Of a stretch of DNA of 43,954 nt, positions 30,283 through 38,187 are shown piece after piece. The stretch's first letter is position 1; every line of letters begins with the position of its first letter. This DNA is from Acidimangrovimonas sediminis (GTDB taxonomy: Bacteria > Pseudomonadota > Alphaproteobacteria > Rhodobacterales > Rhodobacteraceae): the NCBI RefSeq assembly GCF_002871005.1, contig NZ_PHSN01000033.1:1-43954 (forward strand). The letters run 5' to 3'. The notes beneath the pieces are model-generated. The model was not told the DNA's origin and searched no databases. It saw only the letters and a list, made by a program, of their open reading frames with translations. A program made the translations under genes and the position numbers.

Positions 30283-31773
30283 ATGACAGAACAAAGCCCC
30301 GTCCTTCCCTCTGCCGAAGATCTACTGGCCGCCTATGCCGGCGTGAACCTGATCGGCAACGCCCGCCTCTCCGCCGCCGCGACCCTGACGGTCGAGAACC
30401 CGGCCACCGGCAAGGCGCTGGCCGAGGCCGCCGCCAGCCGCGCGCCCGAAGTGGATGCCGCCGTCACCGCCGCCCGGGCCGCGGGCCCCGGCTGGGCCGC
30501 CCTGCCTGCCCGCCAGCGCGGCCGCAAGCTGGCCGATGCCGCCCGCGCGCTGGCCCCGCTGGCCGAACCGATCGCCCGCCTCCTGGCGATGGAGACCGGC
30601 AAGGCGATCCGCACCGAATGCCGGGGCGAGGTGGCGACCGCGACCGATATCCTCGACTTCCATGCAGGCCTCGGGTCGGAGCTGAAGGGCGAGACGGTGC
30701 CCTACCACCCTCGCATGATGACGCTGACCACGCGCGAACCTCTTGGCGTCGTGGCCGCGATCCTGCCGTGGAACGTGCCGCTTGTGCTGATGATGCTGAA
30801 GATTGCGCCGGCGCTGGTGGCGGGCAACACCGTGGTGGTCAAGGCCGCGGAAGAGGCCCCCTTCGCGACCTTCGCGATGGCCGAGGTGCTGATGCGCCAC
30901 CTGCCGGACGGCGTGCTCAACGTCGTCTGCGGCGACGGCCCGGATTGCGGCGCGGTGCTGACCGCGCACCCCGACGTGGCCAAGATCACCTTCACCGGGT
31001 CCGAGGAGGTGGGCGGCATCGTCTACCGCGCCGGGGCTGAAAAGATCATCCCGGTAAGCCTGGAACTGGGCGGCAAGAGCCCGATGATCGTCTGCGCCGA
31101 TGCCGATCTGGAGAAGGCCGTGGCCGGCGCGATTTCCGGCATGCGGTTCACCCGGCAGGGGCAAAGCTGCACCGCGTCCAGCCGGATCTACGTGCACGAC
31201 AGCCTGTTCGACGCCTTCCTGGCCAAGCTGACCGCCGCGCTGGACGCCCTGAAGATCGGCGACCCGCTGGACGAGGCCACCGACATCGGCACCATCGTCT
31301 CGCCCCGGCAGGCCGCCATCGTGCGCGACTACGTGGCCAAGGCTGAAGCCACGCCCGGCGCGCGCGTCCTCCGCTGCGGCGCGCTGCCCGACGATACCGC
31401 CCTCGCGGCCGATCTCTTCGAGCGCCCGACGCTGCTTCTCGACCTGCCCGAGGATCACCCCTGCCTGCGCGAGGAGATCTTCGGCCCCGTCGCGGCGATC
31501 CAGCGCTGGGATGATTACGACGACGTCATCGCGCGCGCCAACGACAGCGATTACGGGCTGGCCGCGACGGTCTGGACCGCGTCGCTTTCGACCGCGCTGG
31601 ACGCCACCGCGCGGCTGGATGCGGGCTACGTGCAGGTCAACCAGAACCTGACGATCCAGCCCAACGTCAGCTATGGCGGCTTCGGCCGATCCGGCCTCGG
31701 CAAGGAGGCGTCGCTCGAGGCGATGCTCGAGCATTTCACCCGAAAGAAGACCATCGTCCTGAACTTCGACTGA
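30283..31773 (+). CDS. NAD(P)-dependent aldehyde dehydrogenase
   Basis: Oxidises an aldehyde to a carboxylate. It has 496 residues from the ATG at 30283 (MTEQSPVLPS), a normal ALDH length. ILPWNVPLVLMMLKIAPALV, ITFTGSEEVGG (cofactor site), SLELGGKSP (general-base Glu) and RQGQSCTASSR (catalytic Cys) are in the right order, with EIFGPVAAIQRWDD near the C-terminus. It lies between the amidohydrolase/CobW pair and the importer genes, so it could oxidise an aldehyde formed from the imported substrate. A longer frame upstream lacks ALDH similarity. Confidence 0.93.
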   Translation: MTEQSPVLPSAEDLLAAYAGVNLIGNARLSAAATLTVENPATGKALAEAAASRAPEVDAAVTAARAAGPGWAALPARQRGRKLADAARALAPLAEPIARLLAMETGKAIRTECRGEVATATDILDFHAGLGSELKGETVPYHPRMMTLTTREPLGVVAAILPWNVPLVLMMLKIAPALVAGNTVVVKAAEEAPFATFAMAEVLMRHLPDGVLNVVCGDGPDCGAVLTAHPDVAKITFTGSEEVGGIVYRAGAEKIIPVSLELGGKSPMIVCADADLEKAVAGAISGMRFTRQGQSCTASSRIYVHDSLFDAFLAKLTAALDALKIGDPLDEATDIGTIVSPRQAAIVRDYVAKAEATPGARVLRCGALPDDTALAADLFERPTLLLDLPEDHPCLREEIFGPVAAIQRWDDYDDVIARANDSDYGLAATVWTASLSTALDATARLDAGYVQVNQNLTIQPNVSYGGFGRSGLGKEASLEAMLEHFTRKKTIVLNFD

Positions 31774-31779
31774 TCCGGA

Positions 31780-31800
31780 GGGGCCGGACCTGCCGGCCCC
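31780..31800 (+). terminator. Hairpin between the ALDH and binding-protein genes
   Basis: GGGGCCGG (31780-31787) pairs with CCGGCCCC (31793-31800) over a 5-nt loop and is followed by CTCTTT. It may end part of the transcript or protect mRNA ends. Confidence 0.5.
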
Positions 31801-31834
31801 CTCTTTCGTCCAACGAGACCAACAGGGAAATGAC

Positions 31835-33436
31835 ATGACAGCACTTCGTACCAAGGCCTTGGCCGCGCTCGCCGCCACCTCGCTGGCGGCACTCTCGCTG
31901 ACGGCGGGGCCGGCGCTGGCGCAATCCGCGCCGAAGGATGGCGGCACGCTGGTGATGGGCACCGTGGGCGTGCCGCGCCATTTCGACGGCGCGATCCAGT
32001 CGGGCATCGCCACCGCCCTGCCCTCGACCCAGATCTTCGCCTCGCCGCTGCGCTACGACAAGAACTGGGATCCCGAGCCGTATCTCGCGAAAAGCTGGGA
32101 GGTGGCGAAGGACGGCAAGAGCGTGACGCTGCACCTGGTCGACAACGCCAAGTTCAGCGATGGCACGCCGGTCACCGCCGAGGACGTGAAATTCTCGATC
32201 GAGACGATCAAGAAATATCACCCGTTCAAGACCATGCTCGCCCCGGTCACCACCGTCGACACGCCCGACAAGTACACCGTGGTGATCCACCTCGCCCATC
32301 CCTACCCGGCGCTTCTGCTGGCGATGTCGCCGGCGCTGATGCCGATCCTGCCGGAGCACGTCTATGGCAAGGGCGACATCCAGACCAACCCCGCGAACCT
32401 GAAACCCGTGGGGTCGGGCCCGTTCAAGCTTGTCAGCTACAAGCAGGGCGACAGCTACGTGCTCGAGAAGAACCCCGACTTCTTCCTCAAGGGGCGCCCG
32501 CATCTCGACAAGATCATCGTCAAGATCTTCGCCGACCCCGAGAACATGGTGCTGGCCGTGCAGAACGGCGAGGTCGACGTGGCGCCGCTGCTCAGCGACG
32601 TGCGCGACATCCAGCGGCTGGAGAAGGCGCCCGACGTGACCGTGTCGAACAAGGGGTTCGAGGCGATCGGCCCGATCAACTGGCTTGAGTTCAACACCAA
32701 GAAGAAACCGTTCGACGACGTGCGCGTGCGCCAGGCGATCGGCTACGCGATCAACAAGAAGTTCATCGTCGACCGGCTGCTGGGCGGGGTGGCAAAGCGT
32801 GCCTACGGCCCGATCGCGCCGGGCTCGCCCCTGGCCACGACCGACGTGAACCACTACGACTACAACCCCAAGAAGGCGAACGAGCTTCTGGACGAGGCCG
32901 GGCTGAAGAAGGGCGCCGACGGCACCCGCTTTACCATGACGGTGGATTACATCCCCGGCTCGGTCGACATCGGCCGCAACGTGGTGGAATACATGCGTTC
33001 GGCCCTGCGGCAGGTGGGCATCAAGGTCGAGGTCCGCACCTCGCCCGATTTCCCGACCTGGTCCAACCGGATCTCGAACTACGATTTCGACCTGACCGAG
33101 GATGACGTCTACAACTGGGGCGACCCGGTGATCGGCGTGGCGCGCACCTACCTGTCGTCGAACATCCGCAAGGGCGTGGTCTGGGCCAACATGGCGCAAT
33201 ACGACAACCCGAAGGTCGACAAGCTGCTGAACGAGGCCGCGGTCGAGGGCGACCCGGCCAAGCGCAAGGAACTTTACGCCGAGTTCCAGAAGATCGTGGT
33301 GGGCGACGCGCCGATCCTGTTCCTGAACACCGTGCCCTTCGCCATCGCCTACAAGAAGGGGCTGGAGAACGTGCCGGCGGGGATCTGGGGTTCGCTCCAG
33401 CCGTGGGACAACGTCTACTGGTCGAAGAAGAACTGA
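31835..33436 (+). CDS. Dipeptide/oligopeptide-type ABC substrate-binding protein
   Basis: A periplasmic binding protein of 533 residues (SBP_bac_5 family). A Sec signal peptide (hydrophobic core AALAATSLAALSLTA, cleavage after ALA before QSAPKDGG) is followed by GGTLVMGTVG, LAKSWEVAKDGKSVTLHLV and KPVGSGPFKLVSYKQGD, the family hallmarks. It delivers ligand to the adjacent permeases. Proteins of this family bind peptides but also nickel, opines, glutathione and other compounds; the ligand is not evident. Hairpins on both sides suggest it is expressed at a higher level than the membrane parts. Confidence 0.94.
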   Translation: MTALRTKALAALAATSLAALSLTAGPALAQSAPKDGGTLVMGTVGVPRHFDGAIQSGIATALPSTQIFASPLRYDKNWDPEPYLAKSWEVAKDGKSVTLHLVDNAKFSDGTPVTAEDVKFSIETIKKYHPFKTMLAPVTTVDTPDKYTVVIHLAHPYPALLLAMSPALMPILPEHVYGKGDIQTNPANLKPVGSGPFKLVSYKQGDSYVLEKNPDFFLKGRPHLDKIIVKIFADPENMVLAVQNGEVDVAPLLSDVRDIQRLEKAPDVTVSNKGFEAIGPINWLEFNTKKKPFDDVRVRQAIGYAINKKFIVDRLLGGVAKRAYGPIAPGSPLATTDVNHYDYNPKKANELLDEAGLKKGADGTRFTMTVDYIPGSVDIGRNVVEYMRSALRQVGIKVEVRTSPDFPTWSNRISNYDFDLTEDDVYNWGDPVIGVARTYLSSNIRKGVVWANMAQYDNPKVDKLLNEAAVEGDPAKRKELYAEFQKIVVGDAPILFLNTVPFAIAYKKGLENVPAGIWGSLQPWDNVYWSKKN

Positions 33437-33445
33437 TGACGGATC

Positions 33446-33465
33446 GGGGGGCGCCAGCGCCCCCC
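33446..33465 (+). terminator. Hairpin after the binding-protein gene
   Basis: GGGGGGCG (33446-33453) pairs with CGCCCCCC (33458-33465) over a CCAG loop and is followed by TTT. Stems at this place in importer operons typically stabilise the binding-protein mRNA or partly terminate transcription. Confidence 0.55.
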
Positions 33466-33536
33466 TTTCCCGCCGTGCCGCGCCCGTCGCGGCATTTCCA
33501 TTCGGGCCCCGAAAGCCCCCTTCCCGAGGAGCGTCC

Positions 33537-34568
33537 ATGCGCAAGCTCGCCCCCCGTCTGATTTCGGCCATCGGCCTGCTGCTGGCCGTGCTGGTCCTGA
33601 ACTTCCTGCTGATCCACGCGGCGCCTGGCGATCCGGTGCAGGTGATCGTCGGCGACATGGGCGGCGCCTCGCCGCAGCTGATCGCCCAGATGAAGGCGCA
33701 ATACGGCCTCGACAAGCCGTTGCCGGTGCAGCTTGGCCTGTATCTCTGGCAGGTGCTCCACGGCAATTTCGGCTACTCGGTCTATTTCAACATGCCGGTG
33801 CTGGACCTGATCCTGCAACGGCTGCCCGCCACCATCGTGCTGGTGCTCTCGTCGCTGATCCTTGCCGTGGTGATCGGCACGCTCCTGGGCATCTTCTCGG
33901 CCCGACGGCCGCGCGGGATCCTGAGCCACCTCGTCACGCTGGTCTCGCTCTTCGGCTTCTCGGCGCCGGTGTTCTGGACCGGGATCATGCTGACGATCCT
34001 GTTCGCCTCGGTGATCCCGATCTTCCCGGTCTCGGGGATGTTCTCGGTGCGCGACACCGGCGGGTTCTTCGCCCAGACGCTGGACCTGCTGCGCCACCTC
34101 GTGCTGCCCTCGGTCACGCTGGCCTCGATCTACATCGCCACCTATTCGCGCCTGGCGCGCGCCGCCATGCTTGACGTGCTGGGGGCCGATTACATCCGCA
34201 CCGCCCGCGCCAAGGGGCTGAGCGAGCGCCGGGTGGTCTTCGGCCACGCGCTGCGCAACGGGCTGATCCCGATCGTCACCATGGTCGGGCTGCAGTTCGG
34301 CCAGCTGCTCGCCGGCGCGGTGCTGGTCGAGACTGTGTTCAACTGGCCCGGGCTCGGGCGGCTGGCCTTCGACTCGATCCTGCGGCGCGATTACTCGACC
34401 CTGCTCGCGATCCTGTTCTTCTCAGCGATCCTGGTGATGGTGGCGAACGCGCTGACCGACCTTGCCTATCGCTGGATCGACCCGAGGATCGGAGGCGGAC
34501 GCACCCGCAAGGCCACGAAGACACCCGCCGCTCCGGGCTCCAAGAGCCCCGGCCCGGCCAAGGGATAA
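33537..34568 (+). CDS. ABC importer permease, DppB type
   Basis: An inner-membrane permease of 343 residues with about six membrane segments. The N-terminal segment LISAIGLLLAVLVLNFLLIH and the motif PGDPVQVIVGD-like are typical of DppB/OppB, and the coupling motif is DYIRTARAKGLSERRVVFGHALRNG. The C-terminal tail is longer than usual, basic and Pro/Lys-rich (TRKATKTPAAPGSKSPGPAKG). It is separated from the binding-protein gene by a hairpin and starts after GAGGAGCG. Confidence 0.93.
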   Translation: MRKLAPRLISAIGLLLAVLVLNFLLIHAAPGDPVQVIVGDMGGASPQLIAQMKAQYGLDKPLPVQLGLYLWQVLHGNFGYSVYFNMPVLDLILQRLPATIVLVLSSLILAVVIGTLLGIFSARRPRGILSHLVTLVSLFGFSAPVFWTGIMLTILFASVIPIFPVSGMFSVRDTGGFFAQTLDLLRHLVLPSVTLASIYIATYSRLARAAMLDVLGADYIRTARAKGLSERRVVFGHALRNGLIPIVTMVGLQFGQLLAGAVLVETVFNWPGLGRLAFDSILRRDYSTLLAILFFSAILVMVANALTDLAYRWIDPRIGGGRTRKATKTPAAPGSKSPGPAKG

Positions 34569-34572
34569 GACC

Positions 34573-35478
34573 ATGACCGACGCAACCAACACCGCCCCGC
34601 TGACCGCACCGGTCCCCGAGGCCCCGGCCGCGCGCCCCACCCGCCCCGCGGTTGAATTCGCGCGCAGCTTCGCGGCCAACCGCCCGGCCCTCTTCGGCCT
34701 CGTGCTGCTGATCGCGATCCTGTGCATGACCTTCCTCGGGCCGCTGATCTACCCGGTGAACCCCTACGACATCGTCGACATGCCCTTCGCCCCGCCGGGG
34801 GGTGAATATGCCCCGCTCGGCACCGATTACGTCGGGCGCGACATCCTGTCGGGCATCATCAACGGAGGCCGCGCGACACTGGCCGTGGGCGCCGCCGCGG
34901 CGGTGATCTCGGTCGTGCTGGGCATCCTCATGGGCGCGCTCGCCGGGTTCTACGAGGGCCCGATCGACGCCGCACTGATGAAGGTGACCGAATTCTTCCA
35001 GATCCTTCCCACGCTCCTGCTGGCGATGGTGGTGGTGACGGTCTTCGGATCGAACCTCTACACCATCACCGCGGCGATCGGCATCGTCAGCTGGCCGCAG
35101 GTCGCCCGCCTCGCCCGGGCGGAGTTCCTGCGCATCCGCAAGCTCGACTATGTCGAGGCCGCCCGTACCGCAGGCGCCCGCAACCGCTACCTGATCTTCC
35201 GCGTCATCCTGCCCGGTGCGCTGCCCCCGCTGGTGGTGGCCGCCGGGTTGTCGGTCGGCTCGTCGATCCTGTTCGAAGCGGGGCTTTCGTTCCTCGGCCT
35301 CGGCGATCCCAACACCATGAGCTGGGGTCTGATCGTCGGCCAGAACCGCAACTACCTGCTCGACGCATGGTGGACCGTCACCCTGCCCGGCGTCGCGATC
35401 TTCCTGACCGTGCTGGCGATCAGCCTCGTCGGTGACGGTATCAACGACGCCCTCAACCCCCGACTGCGGAGGCGCTGA
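34573..35478 (+). CDS. ABC importer permease, DppC type
   Basis: The partner permease, 301 residues from the ATG at 34573, four bases after the DppB stop. An Ala/Pro-rich cytoplasmic N-terminus precedes a membrane segment (LFGLVLLIAILCMTFLGPLI), then the family motif HPLGTDxxGRDxLS appears as APLGTDYVGRDILSGII. The coupling loop is KLDYVEAARTAGARNRYLIF. GLSFLGLGDPNTMSWGLIV near the C-terminus is diagnostic for DppC. Its last base is the first of the next gene's start codon, so translation is coupled. Confidence 0.93.
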   Translation: MTDATNTAPLTAPVPEAPAARPTRPAVEFARSFAANRPALFGLVLLIAILCMTFLGPLIYPVNPYDIVDMPFAPPGGEYAPLGTDYVGRDILSGIINGGRATLAVGAAAAVISVVLGILMGALAGFYEGPIDAALMKVTEFFQILPTLLLAMVVVTVFGSNLYTITAAIGIVSWPQVARLARAEFLRIRKLDYVEAARTAGARNRYLIFRVILPGALPPLVVAAGLSVGSSILFEAGLSFLGLGDPNTMSWGLIVGQNRNYLLDAWWTVTLPGVAIFLTVLAISLVGDGINDALNPRLRRR

Positions 35479-36488
35479 TGGACCCCGTTCTCCAGATCAA
35501 GGACCTCAAGGTCGAGGTCGACACCGGCACCGCCGTGCATTCCGTCCTCGACGGGGTGACCCTGACGCTCCGGCGCGGCCAGACGCTGGCCGTGGTCGGC
35601 GAAAGCGGCTGCGGCAAATCGATGACCGCGCTGTCCGCCATGGGCCTTCTGCCCGACCGGTTCCGCATCGCGGCGGGTCAGATCCTCCTGGGCGAGGAAG
35701 ACCTCGTGCAGGTCCGCCCGCAGCGCCTGCGCGCGCTGCGCGGTAACGCCATGTCGATGATCTTCCAGGAACCCATGACTTCGCTCAACCCGGTGCTGAC
35801 GGTGGAACGCCAGATCGCCGAGGTGGTGGAACTGCACCAGGACAAGACCGGCGCCCAGGCGCGCGAGATCGCGCTGGAGATGCTGCGCGCGGTGCAGATC
35901 CCCTCGCCCGAGACGCGGCTGGCGGCCTACCCGCACGAACTTTCGGGCGGCATGCGGCAGCGGGTGATGATCGCCATCGCGCTGGCCTGCCGTCCCCGCG
36001 TGATCATCGCCGACGAACCCACCACCGCGCTGGATGTGACGGTGCAGGCGCAGATCTTCCGCCTGCTGCGCGAATTGCAGATGCAGACCGACACGGCGAT
36101 CATGCTGATCACCCACGATATGGGTGCGGTGGCCGAGATGGCCGACGAGGTGGCAGTGCTCTACGCCGGCAAGTGCATCGAGGCCGGGCCGGCGGCGCAG
36201 CTTCTGGCCGCGCCTGCCCATCCCTATACCTCGGGCCTGATGGCCTGCACGCCGAAGCTGCGGCTGGGTCGCGCGGCCCTCACCGCACCTGCCCGCGGGC
36301 TGGGCGAGATCCCGGGGATGGTGCCACCGCTGGGCCAGTTTCCCCCCGCCTGCCGCTTTGCCCCGCGCTGCGCGCGTGCCACCGAGAAATGCCACGCGAC
36401 GCCCCCCGAGACGGTGCGCCTGGGCCCCGATCACGAAACGCTCTGCTGGCACCCCAACGAGGCCCGGGAGGCCGCCCCCGCATGCTGA
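35478..36488 (+). CDS. ABC importer ATPase, DppD type
   Basis: ATP-binding subunit of 336 residues. Walker A GESGCGKSMTALSAMG, signature LSGGMRQRVMIAIAL, Walker B IIADEPTTALD and H-loop THDMGAV are intact. The C-terminal oligopeptide-transporter domain carries a four-cysteine set (CRFAPRCARATEKC and a later C in HETLCWHP) like that binding an iron-sulphur cluster in some Dpp ATPases. Its ATG shares one base with the DppC stop codon. Confidence 0.94.
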   Translation: MDPVLQIKDLKVEVDTGTAVHSVLDGVTLTLRRGQTLAVVGESGCGKSMTALSAMGLLPDRFRIAAGQILLGEEDLVQVRPQRLRALRGNAMSMIFQEPMTSLNPVLTVERQIAEVVELHQDKTGAQAREIALEMLRAVQIPSPETRLAAYPHELSGGMRQRVMIAIALACRPRVIIADEPTTALDVTVQAQIFRLLRELQMQTDTAIMLITHDMGAVAEMADEVAVLYAGKCIEAGPAAQLLAAPAHPYTSGLMACTPKLRLGRAALTAPARGLGEIPGMVPPLGQFPPACRFAPRCARATEKCHATPPETVRLGPDHETLCWHPNEAREAAPAC

Positions 36489-37459
36489 CGGTCGAGAACC
36501 TCAAGGTCCACTTCCCGCTTTCCTCGGGCGCCACGGTGCACGCGGTGGATGGCGTCAGCTTCTCGGTGCGCGAGGGCGAAAGCTTCGGCATCGTCGGCGA
36601 GAGCGGCTCGGGCAAGTCCACGACGGCCAAGGCGCTGATGCGGCTGGTCGACCCGACCGAGGGCAGGATCGAGCTTCTGGGCAACGACCTGGCCACCATG
36701 GACGCGGGCGCGCTGCGCCGCGTCCGGGCACAGTTCCAGATGGTGTTCCAGGACCCGTTCTCGTCGCTCAATCCGCGCATGCGGGCGGGCGCGGCGGTGC
36801 GCGAGCCGCTGGACCTGATGGGCATCGGCGCCCCGGCCGACCGCGAGAAGCGGGTCGAGGCGATGTTCCGCGCCGTGGGCCTGCATCCCGATGCGCGGCG
36901 CCTCTTTCCACACCAGTTCTCGGGCGGGCAGCGTCAGCGTCTGTGCATCGCCCGCGCCATGGTGACGGAGCCCCGCCTCGTGGTCTGCGACGAGCCGGTC
37001 AGCGCGCTGGACGTGGCGATCCAGGCGCAGATCCTGAACCTTCTGCATGGCCTCCAGCGCGACAAGCGCCTCGCCTATGTCTTCATCTCGCACGATCTGG
37101 CGGTGGTGCAGCACATCTGCACCCGGGTCGCCGTGATGTACCTCGGCGAATTCGTCGAGGTGGCCGATACCGCAACCCTCTTCGCGCGGGCGAAACACCC
37201 CTACACCTGGTCGCTGATGGCCGCCGCACCCTCGGCCGAAACCGGCCGGGCACAGAGCGACTACGTGCTGACCGGCGATCCGCCCTCGCCCGTCGACCCG
37301 CCGCCGGGCTGCCGCTTCGCCGGGCGCTGCCCCTTCGCCACCGACCGCTGCCGGGCCGAGAAACCGGTGCTGCGGTCGATGACCCAGGGCCATGCCGTCG
37401 CCTGCCACTACGCGGGCGAGCTGACCCCGCCCCTGCCGGAGCTGGCCGAGGCGGTCTGA
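36482..37459 (+). CDS. ABC importer ATPase, DppF type
   Basis: The second ATPase, 325 residues. The start ATG at 36482 lies inside the last codons of the DppD gene (ATGCTGA arrangement), and MLTVENLKVHFPL is the normal start of the family. Walker A GESGSGKSTTAKAL, signature FSGGQRQRLCIARAM, Walker B VVCDEPVSALD and H-loop SHDLAVVQHI are intact. The C-terminal cysteines follow the same pattern as in DppD (GCRFAGRCPFATDRC, then AVACHY). It is the last gene of the rightward cluster and converges on the PNPOx-fold gene 9 bp away. Confidence 0.94.
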   Translation: MLTVENLKVHFPLSSGATVHAVDGVSFSVREGESFGIVGESGSGKSTTAKALMRLVDPTEGRIELLGNDLATMDAGALRRVRAQFQMVFQDPFSSLNPRMRAGAAVREPLDLMGIGAPADREKRVEAMFRAVGLHPDARRLFPHQFSGGQRQRLCIARAMVTEPRLVVCDEPVSALDVAIQAQILNLLHGLQRDKRLAYVFISHDLAVVQHICTRVAVMYLGEFVEVADTATLFARAKHPYTWSLMAAAPSAETGRAQSDYVLTGDPPSPVDPPPGCRFAGRCPFATDRCRAEKPVLRSMTQGHAVACHYAGELTPPLPELAEAV

Positions 37460-37468
37460 CACCCGGCG

Positions 37469-38119
37469 CTAGAGCCGGAAGTTCCTGACGTGGTCGGGCA
37501 TCTCCACCCCGGGCAGGTTGCGCGGGTCGGGGACCGGTTCGCCCACCTCGGTGCGGACCGGGATCACCCCGGCCCAGATCGGCAGGGCGTAATCCGCCTC
37601 CTCGTCGCCGGGCGGGCCGGTGCGGACCTTGGCGCTGCCCTCGCGGATCTGCATCCCCAGCACCGTCGTGGCCTTCAGGTCCTGCGCATGGTCCGGGCGC
37701 AGCCCCTCGTAGCGCCCGGGAAAGAGGCCGTTCACGAAGCGCGTCAACCGTTCCAGCTTTTCCGCCGGGTCCTCGACCTTGAAGGCGGTGCCATAGAGCG
37801 TGACGGACCGCGAGTTGACCGAATGGTGCATCCCCGACCGCGCCATCACGAAGCCGTCGAGGATGGCGACGTTCAGGCAGACCTCGGCGTCGCGGGAATT
37901 GCGTAACGCGCGGCTGGCGGAAGAGCCGTGCCAGTAGACGTGATCGCCCTCGCGCCACTGCAGTGTCGGGGTGACGAAGGGCCGGCCGTCGATCACGTAG
38001 CCGACCGAGCACATCGGCTGGGCGTCGAGGATGGCATCCACCGTGGCGCGATCGAAATGCCCGCGCTCGTGCGAGCGGCGCAGGCGCGATCTGTCGGTGG
38101 AGAGAAGCGTGTCGGACAT
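37469..38119 (-). CDS. Pyridoxamine 5'-phosphate oxidase-fold flavin-binding protein
   Basis: A 216-residue split-barrel flavoprotein (NimA/Pyridox_ox_2 type). MCSVGYVIDGRPFVTPTLQWREGDHVYWHG holds the FMN-binding strand pair, in two pieces, and SRALRNSRDAEVCLNVAILDGFV and VTLYGTAFKVEDP follow. Such proteins may bind FMN or F420-like cofactors and act in detoxification or vitamin B6 metabolism; the reaction is unknown. The ATG at 38119 gives MSDTLLSTDRSRLRRSHERG, the usual start. The gene is divergent from a MocR regulator 61 bp away, a very common pairing that suggests regulation by it. Confidence 0.85.
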   Translation of the reverse strand: MSDTLLSTDRSRLRRSHERGHFDRATVDAILDAQPMCSVGYVIDGRPFVTPTLQWREGDHVYWHGSSASRALRNSRDAEVCLNVAILDGFVMARSGMHHSVNSRSVTLYGTAFKVEDPAEKLERLTRFVNGLFPGRYEGLRPDHAQDLKATTVLGMQIREGSAKVRTGPPGDEEADYALPIWAGVIPVRTEVGEPVPDPRNLPGVEMPDHVRNFRL

Positions 38120-38167
38120 GGCTGTATTCCAAAGGTTGAACTTGCTGCCGCCGTGATGCCGCATTAT

Positions 38168-38187
38168 TGGCCGTTCACAAATGGCCA
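38168..38187. promoter_or_regulatory. Repeat element at the MocR promoter
   Basis: TGGCC (38168-38172) and GGCCA (38183-38187) form an inverted repeat with 10 bp between. The same region also reads as a direct repeat ATTGGCC/AATGGCC with a 15-bp period. MocR-type regulators bind such pairs. The right half overlaps the start codon at 38181, which would favour repression of its own gene. Confidence 0.4.

Noticed and set aside
27490-30294. A long minus-strand open frame of about 930 codons opposite the amidohydrolase and CobW genes
   Set aside because: The plus-strand genes have clear motifs and starts; the antisense frame has none.
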